From NCBI RefSeq assembly GCF_028649655.1, contig NZ_JAQSLN010000003.1, positions 1,302,001 through 1,366,000 of the forward strand: DNA of 64,000 nucleotides, written 5' to 3'. The notes beneath the pieces were generated by a model. It was not told the DNA's origin. It saw only the letters and a list, made by a program, of their open reading frames with translations, and made no database searches. Origin of the DNA: Halobacteriovorax sp. GB3 (lineage in GTDB: Bacteria > Bdellovibrionota > Bacteriovoracia > Bacteriovoracales > Bacteriovoracaceae). Positions 28,173 to 36,352 of the stretch are shown one piece after another (positions within the stretch are counted from its first letter, which is position 1; the number at the start of each line of letters is the position of its first letter). The position numbers and the translations under genes are program-made.

Positions 28173-28343
28173 GGTTTCACCTTCCCACTTCACATTATGA
28201 AAGGTGAACATGCAAGAAGTAAGAAAACACTCTTAGCATAAGCAAATATTCTTTACTTCCAAGGACTTACATATTAGAAAACCACTGTAAGATACTGAAA
28301 ACTCGTACTTTTAAGAATTTCTTATTTTTTTTCAAAAATGCTA

Positions 28344-28372
28344 TTGACGTTACAACTTCAATCACTTATATT
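28344..28372 (+). promoter_or_regulatory. Sigma-70 promoter of tRNA-Asp
   Basis: TTGACG (28344-28349), a 17-base spacer, then TATATT (28367-28372). The expected start near 28379 is 9 bases before the mature tRNA. Confidence 0.75.
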
Positions 28373-28387
28373 CTATTTCACCAAAGC

Positions 28388-28464
28388 GGGGGCGTAGTTA
28401 AGTTGGTTATAACGTCTGCCTGTCACGCAGAAGGCCGAGGGTTCGAGTCCCTTCGTCCCCGCCA
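28388..28464 (+). tRNA. tRNA-Asp (anticodon GUC)
   Basis: 77 bases with CCA encoded. The acceptor stem GGGGGCG pairs with CGTCCCC (one G-U), followed by discriminator G. The anticodon stem TCTGC/GCAGA holds the loop CTGTCAC, giving anticodon GTC. The T arm is GAGGG-TTCGAGT-CCCTT. It has its own promoter and is followed by a terminator. Its 3' end resembles two degraded sequences at 33380 and 34731, so it is a likely integration target. Confidence 0.96.
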
Positions 28465-28512
28465 TTATCGATACCGAGTTTCTACTCCTAAGATAATGAA
28501 CTCATTGAAAAA

Positions 28513-28538
28513 AGCCCGAACATTGTTTCGGGCTTTTT
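28513..28538 (+). terminator. Terminator after tRNA-Asp
   Basis: AGCCCGAA...TTTCGGGCT stem (two inner A-T pairs) with an A-run before and TTTTT after. Confidence 0.85.
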
Positions 28539-28585
28539 CATTTCTGGGGTAGTACAAACCCGATACCACGGAGTTGATACACAAG

Positions 28586-29857
28586 ATGCAAAGGAAAACT
28601 CCAACCTTCAAACTTACAGCTGACATTGATATAAAACGATTTAGTGAAAATCTAAAGAATGCATTAAAAGAAGAAAGTAGTTTTCACGAAGCAATGAACT
28701 CTGCTCTAGTTAAGGACCTATCCTCATCTCTTGAAGAACTTCAAGAAAAAGGACTAATTAAAAATTTCAGAATAAAACCATATTCCTATCCTCAGAAAGG
28801 AATAAGCTCACTAAAACAAGCAACACAGAAAGGTTATGTCTTTTGGTACCTTAAAGTTGTGATTATCACATCGAAAGACATCAAATTAACCGAAAAAAAT
28901 ATTTGTTCTCCCACAAATTTAAAATGGGAATCCTTTACCTACGGTGGTGGAGTTCAAAAATATTTCAAATTCAAATTAACCGAACAAAAAACTCAAAACT
29001 TACACAATATCGAATTTCTCAAACTGACAGTTCCCAAAAGTATTTTAGCCAATTTGCATAATACTATTTCTCAGAATTGTGACTGCCTTACCTCAGAACT
29101 TCATCCTTATATTTCAGGTTCTTGGGACTGGCATCTTCAATTCATATGCTCAAAATGCGGGCAAAAGTATTTATGTCAATGCTTTAAAAAAGCCTTCGAG
29201 AAACAAATAGAAATCGATAATAACTGGAAGCTAAGTCAGCCAAAAGATCACATCAAGTCATACGAGAAGAATGGCTGGCCAACAGCAATGAGCTTAGAGT
29301 GGGCCAAAGATGCACAGTATAGAGAAGCTATTTGCCATCTCTGTACAAATACTCCATCAAACCTTACTTACTGTAGTTCTATGTATGGGAGTAGTATTAA
29401 AGTAAAGTACGGCCCATATATAATGCGTACAAGTATTGAAAAGGATATTAGCGAAAGAGAAGCAGAAAATGAAATAAGGGAAGAAATTGGATTCCCAAAA
29501 ATTGGAGAAGGATGGGTTGGAGAAACAGAGCTTTATAAGACAGTATGCCATATTTTGGGCGATCAATATGAGGTCATCCGAGAAGCTTCTCCAAAATGGC
29601 TAGGCCGCCAACGTTTAGACATATATATTCCATCCCTAAGCCTAGCAATTGAATATCATGGGCAGCAGCACTTCCAGCCTGTTGAATATTTTGGTGGTGA
29701 AAAGGCTTTTCAAAAAAATATCCAACGAGACAAATTAAAAGAAGCTCTTTGTCGTGAAAATGGAATACACCTACTTATTATCAAACACTCTGATAAACAG
29801 AGTGAACAGACAATCAAAAGAAAAATTTTACAAAAATTGAACAGAGATCACTTATAA
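28586..29857 (+). CDS. Zinc-ribbon protein with C-terminal PD-(D/E)XK-like nuclease domain
   Basis: 423 aa. The N-terminal ~130 residues are unassigned. A Cys-rich middle has CDC, CSKCG, CQC and CHLC groups, probably one or two zinc ribbons. The C-terminal ~120 residues fit an endonuclease-like domain common in phages and defence loci: LGRQRLDIYIP (D345), IEYHGQQHF (E356), then FGGEKAFQKN and a final HLLIIKHSD strand. The start is uncertain: ATG at 28586 has GGAG 12 bases away, and TTG at 28574 is also in frame. It lies right after tRNA-Asp and converges on a minus-strand cluster. A DNA-targeting role is inferred. Confidence 0.6.
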   Translation: MQRKTPTFKLTADIDIKRFSENLKNALKEESSFHEAMNSALVKDLSSSLEELQEKGLIKNFRIKPYSYPQKGISSLKQATQKGYVFWYLKVVIITSKDIKLTEKNICSPTNLKWESFTYGGGVQKYFKFKLTEQKTQNLHNIEFLKLTVPKSILANLHNTISQNCDCLTSELHPYISGSWDWHLQFICSKCGQKYLCQCFKKAFEKQIEIDNNWKLSQPKDHIKSYEKNGWPTAMSLEWAKDAQYREAICHLCTNTPSNLTYCSSMYGSSIKVKYGPYIMRTSIEKDISEREAENEIREEIGFPKIGEGWVGETELYKTVCHILGDQYEVIREASPKWLGRQRLDIYIPSLSLAIEYHGQQHFQPVEYFGGEKAFQKNIQRDKLKEALCRENGIHLLIIKHSDKQSEQTIKRKILQKLNRDHL

Positions 29858-29880
29858 CTATCCACACAAACATTAAGTAA

Positions 29881-30338
29881 TTATGATGATTTATAAAACT
29901 CTCTCAATTTAAAAAATACAATAACAAACTTCAAATTCAAGATACCAGAGTTTTTAATTGCTATAGGTCTGAAAGGATCTAAATCACCTTTCCTCCACAA
30001 TAAATTATCTCTTTTTAATTGCTTACTAAATTTTCTTAATATTCTTAATTGACCTTTCTTACCTGACATTAATTCGATAAAAGGGATATAATTTCTTCTC
30101 ACAAAAGTTTTTCTAAATTGTGGCTCTGAAAAAGAAAGCTCTGTTGAAATATCATTAAATGCGGTTATTATTTCTGAGTAAGTTTCTCTTAGCGATCGAA
30201 ACACAGAATGAACTTCATCGATTGGTGCTATCCACTCTCTACCGAGAAGAGCCGCAATTGCTCTCTACTACTATTGAGTTCAATAAGTATTCGATTGAAT
30301 CGCTCTTCATCAATTTCAATAAGTATTTTTTTAGACAT
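29881..30338 (-). pseudogene. Small gene broken by a 2-base (AG) slip
   Basis: A perfect AGGAGG site precedes the ATG at 30338, but this frame stops after 36 codons (30228-30338). The remaining 107+ codons continue to 29881 in another frame, with only a GTG at 30204 to start from. Removing one AG from an AGAGAG tract near 30265 joins them into one ~150-aa product: MSKKILIEIDEERFN... then RAIAALLGREWIAPIDEVHS... and a basic C-terminus. Either a recent inactivation, a sequencing error in a short repeat, or phase-variable/programmed shifting. Function is unknown. It is last in the minus-strand island cluster. Confidence 0.55.
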
Positions 30339-30434
30339 ATTGCCTCCTATTTCGCATCTCAACGGTATCAGATCGAAAAAATGGTGCAATAAAAAGGTGA
30401 TTCGACAGACGACGGGAATATCGAGGCTTTTAAT

Positions 30435-31592
30435 TTAAGGAAAAATATTAGGTACACAATCCATTACATAAATTTCCGAGTATTCAACCTCTAAGTTTAT
30501 TTCAGAACGTATATCAAAAAACTCTTCACGTCCTTTTGCTACAGCATACATATTTTTATTTTTATTATCTTCTAGAAGCTTTTTCCATTGTTTTAATTTC
30601 TGGCTAAAGTCCTTCTCGAATAATATTTTATCATCAAAGTTAAATTCTATTTCAAATTCACACTCAAGGCCGTACGAGTCGCTTGTTTCATACTCATCAC
30701 CATCATGCATTTCAACATACTGGTAATAAGCATTTGCTTTTATGCTTCCTTTGATTGTGAAAGTACCATTCCCGAAATATTTCGATGATCCTTTATCAAT
30801 TTCGACGGTGTCACTCAATAGAGTGACATCATCATATCTATAATCTTCAGTGTCATTATGTCTTTCAAGCTCTGAGTGGAATTCCCAAATCAAATTTTCG
30901 TCAATTAGTAAATTATCAAATAAGAGCAGCTCTATTAATTCATCAAAATGCTCACGACCTTCAATCTTATTTTTAATTCTATCAACTTCAGATTTTACAT
31001 ATTCCAAATTTAAAAAACTTTCTATGGTGTCTACTTGTTGTAAATTTTGTATCTCTGAAGACAATCTATTGTTTAGATGTTTGTCATTGCCAATAAAAAA
31101 ATCAAAAGGCATTGAGTTGCATTTATTTGAAATCTCATGAAATATCAAAGTGTCCAACAGGTGCTCTTTTCCGTTTTCTACACCCTCAAACAACCCTTTA
31201 AAGGTGAAGTATTCGCTAAAACACTTATCATAAAATTGAACGTCGCTCGGCTTATCGAATATTATGAAGTTCTTAAACCTATTATCCAGAAATCTCCTCA
31301 CTTCTTGCAAAATATAGTTTTCATCGAAAAGTGATCCTGACTCGATTTTTTTATCAATTTCCAAATTCTTTAAATGTCTTTCATATCTCTTAATTGAAGA
31401 CTTTGCACTGCCTTGAACATCAAGAGCTTCTTTATATTTAAATTTAACAAATTCTTGATACACAAACTGAGGTAAATAAACTTTGACTAAGTCTTCACTA
31501 ATGAGAAGTAAAAGCTCATGAAACCTTTGAGAACCCAGCCCCATTGAGCGTAATGCATTTGTTTCTATTATGATTTTTATAGGTTTATTCAT
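30435..31592 (-). CDS. PIN-domain protein (DUF4935-like)
   Basis: 385 aa. Residues 1-190 look like a PIN ribonuclease fold: first strand IIIETNAL with E10 and N12 at the usual Asp position, a YQEF acidic site near 64, LLDTLIFHE (~147-155) and a final FFIGNDKHL strand. PIN nucleases cut RNA in toxin and defence systems. E10 instead of Asp is a conservative change. The C-terminal half is acidic, beta-rich and unassigned; it might be a sensor or inhibitor module. It is third in a co-directional cluster, 24 bases after the membrane protein gene. Confidence 0.6.
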   Translation of the reverse strand: MNKPIKIIIETNALRSMGLGSQRFHELLLLISEDLVKVYLPQFVYQEFVKFKYKEALDVQGSAKSSIKRYERHLKNLEIDKKIESGSLFDENYILQEVRRFLDNRFKNFIIFDKPSDVQFYDKCFSEYFTFKGLFEGVENGKEHLLDTLIFHEISNKCNSMPFDFFIGNDKHLNNRLSSEIQNLQQVDTIESFLNLEYVKSEVDRIKNKIEGREHFDELIELLLFDNLLIDENLIWEFHSELERHNDTEDYRYDDVTLLSDTVEIDKGSSKYFGNGTFTIKGSIKANAYYQYVEMHDGDEYETSDSYGLECEFEIEFNFDDKILFEKDFSQKLKQWKKLLEDNKNKNMYAVAKGREEFFDIRSEINLEVEYSEIYVMDCVPNIFP

Positions 31593-31616
31593 AAAGTTCC
31601 TGCGAGAAAGCTTTTG

Positions 31617-32231
31617 CTACTTAAATGGTCGACAAAGAACAGCAAAAAAGAAGTTTTCCTCTAATTTCTTGTCCAAGGAATCTTTTAGCTCATTAATATC
31701 ACCCTTAATTTGGGTCAACTCTTTGAAAAGAACATCATTTTTATATAGATTGAGAACATCTACCAAATTTCTATCAACACCTTGAAAGTAAACCCTAGAA
31801 AGATCATTTTGTTCACTCGTATAAGAGTTTTTAATATTTTCCTGCCACCTCAAAAATAAGGAATTATATTGAGCCCAGGAATCTAAATGCCCTCTCATTT
31901 CTGTATAAACCCTAATTATTTTTGATATCGAGTCTTTGTCTTTAATAATAGGCAGTTCATGAGCTACGCTATCATAAATTGAAAAGTAATCTCTAGAGGC
32001 ATAAAATTCAGACATAAGTTCTGTTTTTTTTGAATTTTTTAATTTTTCAAGATCATTTCCTACAGAATTGTAATATCGATCCCATAGACAGCTTATTTCT
32101 CCTCTAATTGATGACATCAATACTCTTGACCTTTTCTCATTCGAGAACACTGAAAATAAATATGTAGTTAGTATTGAAGTAAAGAATCCTATACCAGCAC
32201 CTATGAGTATATTTACCTGATCATCTGTCAT
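31617..32231 (-). CDS. Membrane-anchored protein of the island cluster
   Basis: 204 aa. One transmembrane helix near the N-terminus (ILIGAGIGFFTSILTTYLF, ~8-26) is followed by a long helical, charged cytoplasmic region, with a likely coiled coil at ~170-195 (INELKDSLDKKLEEN). No catalytic motif was found. It starts 12 bases after the NucS-like gene and precedes the PIN gene by 24 bases, so the three are one transcription unit. In known defence systems such membrane partners act as effectors or anchors; here that is only an analogy. Confidence 0.6.
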   Translation of the reverse strand: MTDDQVNILIGAGIGFFTSILTTYLFSVFSNEKRSRVLMSSIRGEISCLWDRYYNSVGNDLEKLKNSKKTELMSEFYASRDYFSIYDSVAHELPIIKDKDSISKIIRVYTEMRGHLDSWAQYNSLFLRWQENIKNSYTSEQNDLSRVYFQGVDRNLVDVLNLYKNDVLFKELTQIKGDINELKDSLDKKLEENFFFAVLCRPFK

Positions 32232-32243
32232 ATATTACCTTAG

Positions 32244-33206
32244 TTAAAAATTTAACCACTTACAAAGCTCATCATATTCTTTCTTTGTAGTTAACTGAAT
32301 TGAATAACCATTTCTCCATTCATTAAGCTCATAATTTGAGGAAAATACATTTCCAAATAACTCATGGGGTTCATCAAGTTTGCCAAGAATATACACGTTC
32401 AAATATTTCTTTCTAAAGAAGAATGAAATAGCTTTAAGCCCATCTACATTCTTACGTAAGTGGATAAACCTCGCTCTATTTGAGTCTCCATTTGCTTCTT
32501 TCAAACATTTATCAAGAAACTCTGGCCCCCAATCGTAAGTTAAAGATGCTTTAACATCATCCCAACTTCTCTCTACTACTCTAGATGATGACTTAGATCG
32601 TTTTTTTGAGCGTAATTCATATGTTTCATTAAGTTCAGGTAGTGGGTACTTCTGTTCAAAGTTAAAATACAATTCTTCATCTTTCTTGAAGATATCCAAA
32701 GATATCGCTGTTATGTCTAAACTATAATTCTGCATTAACCAGTCAGTAGATATTATTACTTCTGGATCAAATTTTTCTGCAATTAATATGATTCTAATAT
32801 TGCTATCAATTTCCGCTCCAGATAATGCTTCCTCTAGGTCTGAGAAATTATCTGGATTTTGATTTTTTGCTTCTTGCAAAAATTGCTCTGCAGACCAGTT
32901 GGATACCATTGCTGCATATGAGATACCTTGTAAAAGCTGGTATTTATCTCTATCACGCTTTAATTCAATAACAACTGGGACATTATCATTAGGGTCGAAT
33001 GCAAGAATATCAATCCTTCCCATTATTCTTTCATCTGGAACAACTTCGTTACCTACATATATTAATTCTGGAACTTTAATTTCTTTAGTGAAGGCTTCCC
33101 AACTTTGAACTATAGCTTCTTGAAGATTAAATCTTTCTAATAAGCCATTTGTTTTAAGGTCAGATTCGGCAAGCTGCACAAATTTATTATTGTGATACTT
33201 CAACAT
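32244..33206 (-). CDS. NucS/DUF91-like PD-(D/E)XK nuclease
   Basis: 320 aa. The nuclease core is clear: GRIDILAFD (D66) then VPVVIELKRD (E81, K83), the D-ExK signature found in NucS-like and many restriction-type enzymes. A YQLLQGISYAA helix follows, as in DUF91 relatives. The C-terminal ~110 residues form a second alpha/beta domain ending in YDELCKWLNF. NucS itself is a mismatch endonuclease of archaea and actinobacteria, so here a defence or repair use is more likely. It is first in the island cluster, with its promoter presumably in 33207-33380. Confidence 0.68.
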   Translation of the reverse strand: MLKYHNNKFVQLAESDLKTNGLLERFNLQEAIVQSWEAFTKEIKVPELIYVGNEVVPDERIMGRIDILAFDPNDNVPVVIELKRDRDKYQLLQGISYAAMVSNWSAEQFLQEAKNQNPDNFSDLEEALSGAEIDSNIRIILIAEKFDPEVIISTDWLMQNYSLDITAISLDIFKKDEELYFNFEQKYPLPELNETYELRSKKRSKSSSRVVERSWDDVKASLTYDWGPEFLDKCLKEANGDSNRARFIHLRKNVDGLKAISFFFRKKYLNVYILGKLDEPHELFGNVFSSNYELNEWRNGYSIQLTTKKEYDELCKWLNF

Positions 33207-33379
33207 AGTTCATTCTCGCTCTCATGTATGTTCATGAGCTTGTTTTCAATTTTACTTAGTAATTTAGATTACTTATCGGATCAAAACCCAATTAGTTTAA
33301 TCGGATTTTCTGACCAATCTTGTAGGATGGTGGGCGAAGATGGCCCTCCTAATATCAATTATTTAGTATGAAAATTAAG

Positions 33380-33407
33380 GGGTTCAAGTGGAGACGCTCC
33401 CGCCATT
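33380..33407 (+). repeat. Degraded copy of tRNA-Asp 3' end (possible old att site)
   Basis: 28 bases in register with the tRNA end at 28439-28466. By eye 20 of 28 match, including GGGTTC at the start and CCGCCATT at the end. No matching 5' half of a tRNA lies upstream. Like the real tRNA it is followed by a terminator hairpin. Confidence 0.5.
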
Positions 33408-33434
33408 TTAAATTCCAACAAAAGATTCAGTCAT

Positions 33435-33456
33435 CCATCGAGATGGCTTTTTTTTT
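33435..33456 (+). terminator. Terminator-like hairpin after the tRNA-like remnant
   Basis: CCATC-GA-GATGG stem then C and nine T. The stem is short but the T-run is strong. Confidence 0.6.
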
Positions 33457-33602
33457 GCCTTTTTTTCAAAGTAGCTACGGCCTGAAGTTCTCGGCTTTTT
33501 TTGTAAGCAGCAAATGCTAGTGTGGAAATTTGATGCTAAACAACTCATGACCGACTAAGAAGGGAGTTCAGAAGAACCAACTTAGCAACCTCACGAACAT
33601 TT

Positions 33603-34706
33603 TTATAGTTTATTCAAAAGATAGTCTAAAGCATCGACTCCATCAGGGACACGAATGTCTGGATCATAACCTTTTAGCTCAAAGAATCCTTCTTCAAAGC
33701 CTTCAAAGTATTGAGTCGATAGATTAACAGTGATTCCACTGTCAGGAAGTGTCACCGAGGCCATTTGACCAAAGTGAATTAACCCCGCCGTATTATCACC
33801 AACGGTTTTGGCCTTTGGATGAAATGTTAAAAGCTCTACTGCATGCTCACAAGATGAGCCACACCTTCGATCAGTTAAAATATAAATATCTCCCTCGAAG
33901 TTTAGCTTCCCAAGCTCAGGCCTTTTAAATTCCTTCACTAAAAGTCGAGGTGAGTTTTTATTTTTTGCCTTAGTAATCGATTCATTAATAAAGTCATAAT
34001 CTTCTTTAAAGTGAGATACATCATTACCGCTTCTTTTCACACGTTCTTCAATTGTTTTAATATTATTTCGGTACGCAATCCATGATTCAATCGTATTCAT
34101 GCGATAGACTTTCTTCTTACTATGCTTTACTGAATTATTAAGAAGCCACCTAGAGATATTCTTAATCATAGAAGAGTTTCCTCCACTATTACCTCTTAAA
34201 TCAAAAATGATAACCTCTGATTGCATCGATTTGGAGATAGCAGGCTTTATACCGTTCCACCTCGAATCCTGAGGAGAATGAAAATGTGTAATTCCAACTA
34301 TAGAGATATTTTTTGGATGAGAAATATGTTTGATATAATAAGCCCCCTTGGTTTCACTTGGCATAATATTTTTACCAACCTTACCTTCAAGCTTAAGTTT
34401 GCTAGTACAATATCCCTCAATTCCTCTCACATTTAAATGTCCATCACTTACATCATTTAAAATTGTGCCTATTTTAATACAGAAGTGTTTAGCATCACTA
34501 AACTTCACATCTCGAATTCTTTTCAGTTTTTCTATTGCAACCTCAAATTCATTATCTGGTAAGAAGCCTTTTCCAATGTAAGCTAACTCAAGTTGATTAA
34601 TGAGAAAATCAACATCTTTAGGTGAAGAAAATGTCACTGTCTTTTGATGACATGAAACAATAAGAAATAACAAAAGTAGAACTAATATATTTTTCATACA
34701 ACACAT
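33603..34706 (-). CDS. Lipoprotein S41-family peptidase-like protein
   Basis: 367 aa. The N-terminus (MKNILVLLLLFLIVSC after a possible three-residue extension) is a lipoprotein signal with Cys near residue 19. The C-terminal ~200 residues match the tail-specific protease fold: FDLRGNSGGN, then YILTDRRCGSSCEHAVE, where the Ser after the Cys is the likely nucleophile, and VGDNTAGLIHFG. The usual PDZ domain is not obvious. No Shine-Dalgarno was seen before either Met. It lies between two tRNA-like remnants and may belong to an older insertion. Confidence 0.75.
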   Translation of the reverse strand: MCCMKNILVLLLLFLIVSCHQKTVTFSSPKDVDFLINQLELAYIGKGFLPDNEFEVAIEKLKRIRDVKFSDAKHFCIKIGTILNDVSDGHLNVRGIEGYCTSKLKLEGKVGKNIMPSETKGAYYIKHISHPKNISIVGITHFHSPQDSRWNGIKPAISKSMQSEVIIFDLRGNSGGNSSMIKNISRWLLNNSVKHSKKKVYRMNTIESWIAYRNNIKTIEERVKRSGNDVSHFKEDYDFINESITKAKNKNSPRLLVKEFKRPELGKLNFEGDIYILTDRRCGSSCEHAVELLTFHPKAKTVGDNTAGLIHFGQMASVTLPDSGITVNLSTQYFEGFEEGFFELKGYDPDIRVPDGVDALDYLLNKL

Positions 34707-34730
34707 TGTAACATACTAATATTACTTCTC

Positions 34731-34758
34731 GGAATCGAGTCTTTGCGCTCCCGCCATT
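34731..34758 (+). repeat. Second degraded copy of tRNA-Asp 3' end
   Basis: 28 bases, 21 matching the tRNA-Asp end by eye. It shares CGCTCCCGCCATTT exactly with the copy at 33380. It sits just upstream of the S41-like gene start, so the S41-like gene is bracketed by two such copies. Confidence 0.5.
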
Positions 34759-34902
34759 TAGATCATTCCAATTTTGAAACCACTCCACTTCAACCTTCAA
34801 ATTTCATCGTAAACAATTAAAACAACTCCATTGTTTCAGCCCCTGAAACACTGTTTCAAAATATTCTTGATAATGCTTATTCTCAAAGATAATTTATTAT
34901 CT

Positions 34903-35673
34903 ATGATTGAAGATTTTAAAGAATATTTACAAGCGGAACTAGATAATAGGAAAAAGAAAAACTCTCTTTTTAGCCTACGTGCTTTTGCACGAAATCTGGG
35001 AATATCTCCGGCTCAACTAAGTCAAATTATCTCAGGAAAAAGACCGCTCACAATAACTACGGCGAAGAAAATAGTTAGGGCCCTAAAACTTTCTCCAATT
35101 GAAAGTGAGACCTTTCTTCAAGCTGTCGACCCAGACTTTGTCAGTAAAAAGAAAACTCGCCTAAGTGATGAGAAAAGGAAAAAACTCAAAGAAGATGAAT
35201 TTAGACTCATTTGCGATTGGGAACACTTCGCAATTCTATCATTATCAGAAGTTCAGAACAATTCTTCAGATGCAAGATGGATTGCCAAAAGATTGAATAT
35301 ACCGATGAATGTTGCTGCTGATGCCAGAGATCGACTGCTAAGACTTGGGATAATTGAAATCAAGAACTCTCAGTTTAGACAAGTATCAGCACCTCTAACG
35401 ACGACAAATGATATTAAGAGTGAATCTATTCAGAGGAGCCATTATCAAAACCTAGAGCTTGCAATGCAAAAACTAGAATCAGTAGAAGTTTCAAAAAGAG
35501 AATATACAACTGTGACAATGGCCACAAACCCGAAAAAAATAAAAGAAGCAAAGACCTTAATAAGAGAATTTAAAAGAAAACTCATGGAATTTTTGGAAGA
35601 TGGAGAAAAAACGGATGTCTACACTTTGGCCATTCAACTATTTCCACTAACAGAAAAAGGAAAGAAACTATGA
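34903..35673 (+). CDS. TIGR02147-family regulator (first module)
   Basis: 256 aa. The N-terminal ~65 residues form an HTH of Cro/CI type (FARNLGISPAQLSQIISGKR). The rest is the family domain, with a second winged-helix-like part (DARDRLLRLGIIE) and the ending LAIQLFPLTE. These proteins are typical of Bdellovibrio-like bacteria and thought to be transcription factors. No ribosome site is visible before the ATG. The stop overlaps the lipoprotein gene as ATGA, so regulator and targets are coupled. Confidence 0.8.
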   Translation: MIEDFKEYLQAELDNRKKKNSLFSLRAFARNLGISPAQLSQIISGKRPLTITTAKKIVRALKLSPIESETFLQAVDPDFVSKKKTRLSDEKRKKLKEDEFRLICDWEHFAILSLSEVQNNSSDARWIAKRLNIPMNVAADARDRLLRLGIIEIKNSQFRQVSAPLTTTNDIKSESIQRSHYQNLELAMQKLESVEVSKREYTTVTMATNPKKIKEAKTLIREFKRKLMEFLEDGEKTDVYTLAIQLFPLTEKGKKL

Positions 35674-36350
35674 ATCGATTACTATTATTAGTCATGTTAT
35701 TAGTGAACTTTGGTTGTGCCTCTTATCAATCTGGAAGTTATGCTGATATTGTTTCAGGTGATCACCCATCGGATGCTCCAATAACAGGAAAGCTTGATTC
35801 AACTTTAACAACAAAACACTATGCCGTTATTAACTTCAGCTTTGGAAATGATTCTAAGCAATGGCTAAGAATCAAAAAAGTTCGCCTTGATTTCAATAAT
35901 AAAGAACTCAACAATAAGGCAAATATTGTTGTTGGCCAAGACATTGTAACTTGGGCAGAGGCAATTAGACACAAAGTGGAAATCGATCAATGGAATAAAG
36001 AAGTCATTTGGGGCTCTATCGCATTAGTTGGAGCAGTAACCGCCAGTGGAAGTAGTTCAAACTCAAGCCTAATATATGCTGGTGCAAGTACCTATGCACT
36101 TGCTTCAGGAATTTTAGTTGCAAATAGTGTCATCGATAAAGTCAATGACTTAGAAAGGGCCAAACTATTTCCAAGAACACACCTCTATCAATCATTCTCA
36201 GTACCCGCAGGACTTTACACAAACAGATGGGTCTTGCTACAAATAAATCGCGGAGATATTCCTTCAGAAGTCTACTTTGATGTTGAATATCTTGATGGAA
36301 AAAAAGCAAAGTACAAAGTAAAAATCAAGTCAACGAGTACAAAGGCATAA
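35670..36350 (+). CDS. Lipoprotein of the first TIGR02147 module
   Basis: 226 aa with a lipobox (MLLVNFGC, Cys16). A beta-rich domain follows (ITGKLDST...INFSFGN), then a glycine/serine-rich hydrophobic segment at ~112-150 that could insert in a membrane, then another beta part. Function is unknown. It begins inside the regulator's stop and is followed two bases later by the GNGGD protein, so all three are one operon. Confidence 0.6.
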   Translation: MNRLLLLVMLLVNFGCASYQSGSYADIVSGDHPSDAPITGKLDSTLTTKHYAVINFSFGNDSKQWLRIKKVRLDFNNKELNNKANIVVGQDIVTWAEAIRHKVEIDQWNKEVIWGSIALVGAVTASGSSSNSSLIYAGASTYALASGILVANSVIDKVNDLERAKLFPRTHLYQSFSVPAGLYTNRWVLLQINRGDIPSEVYFDVEYLDGKKAKYKVKIKSTSTKA

Positions 36351-36352
36351 TT

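Larger units (their letters stand above)
33207..33602. other. Gene-free stretch at the island edge
   Basis: About 396 bases without a credible reading frame. It holds the presumed promoter region of the minus-strand cluster, a degraded tRNA-Asp 3'-end look-alike (33380-33407) and a terminator hairpin (33435-33456). A second weak GC-rich/T-run motif lies near 33481-33507. Confidence 0.6.

Noticed and set aside
30850-31334. Plus-strand frames inside the PIN gene
   Set aside because: No ribosome sites; Ser/Leu-rich translation typical of antisense; the minus frame has a full PIN pattern.
33320-33407. Possible intact tRNA ending at the CCGCCA sequence
   Set aside because: The acceptor stem would need GGGAGCG upstream; the region has no such segment and no anticodon arm, so only the 3' part resembles a tRNA.
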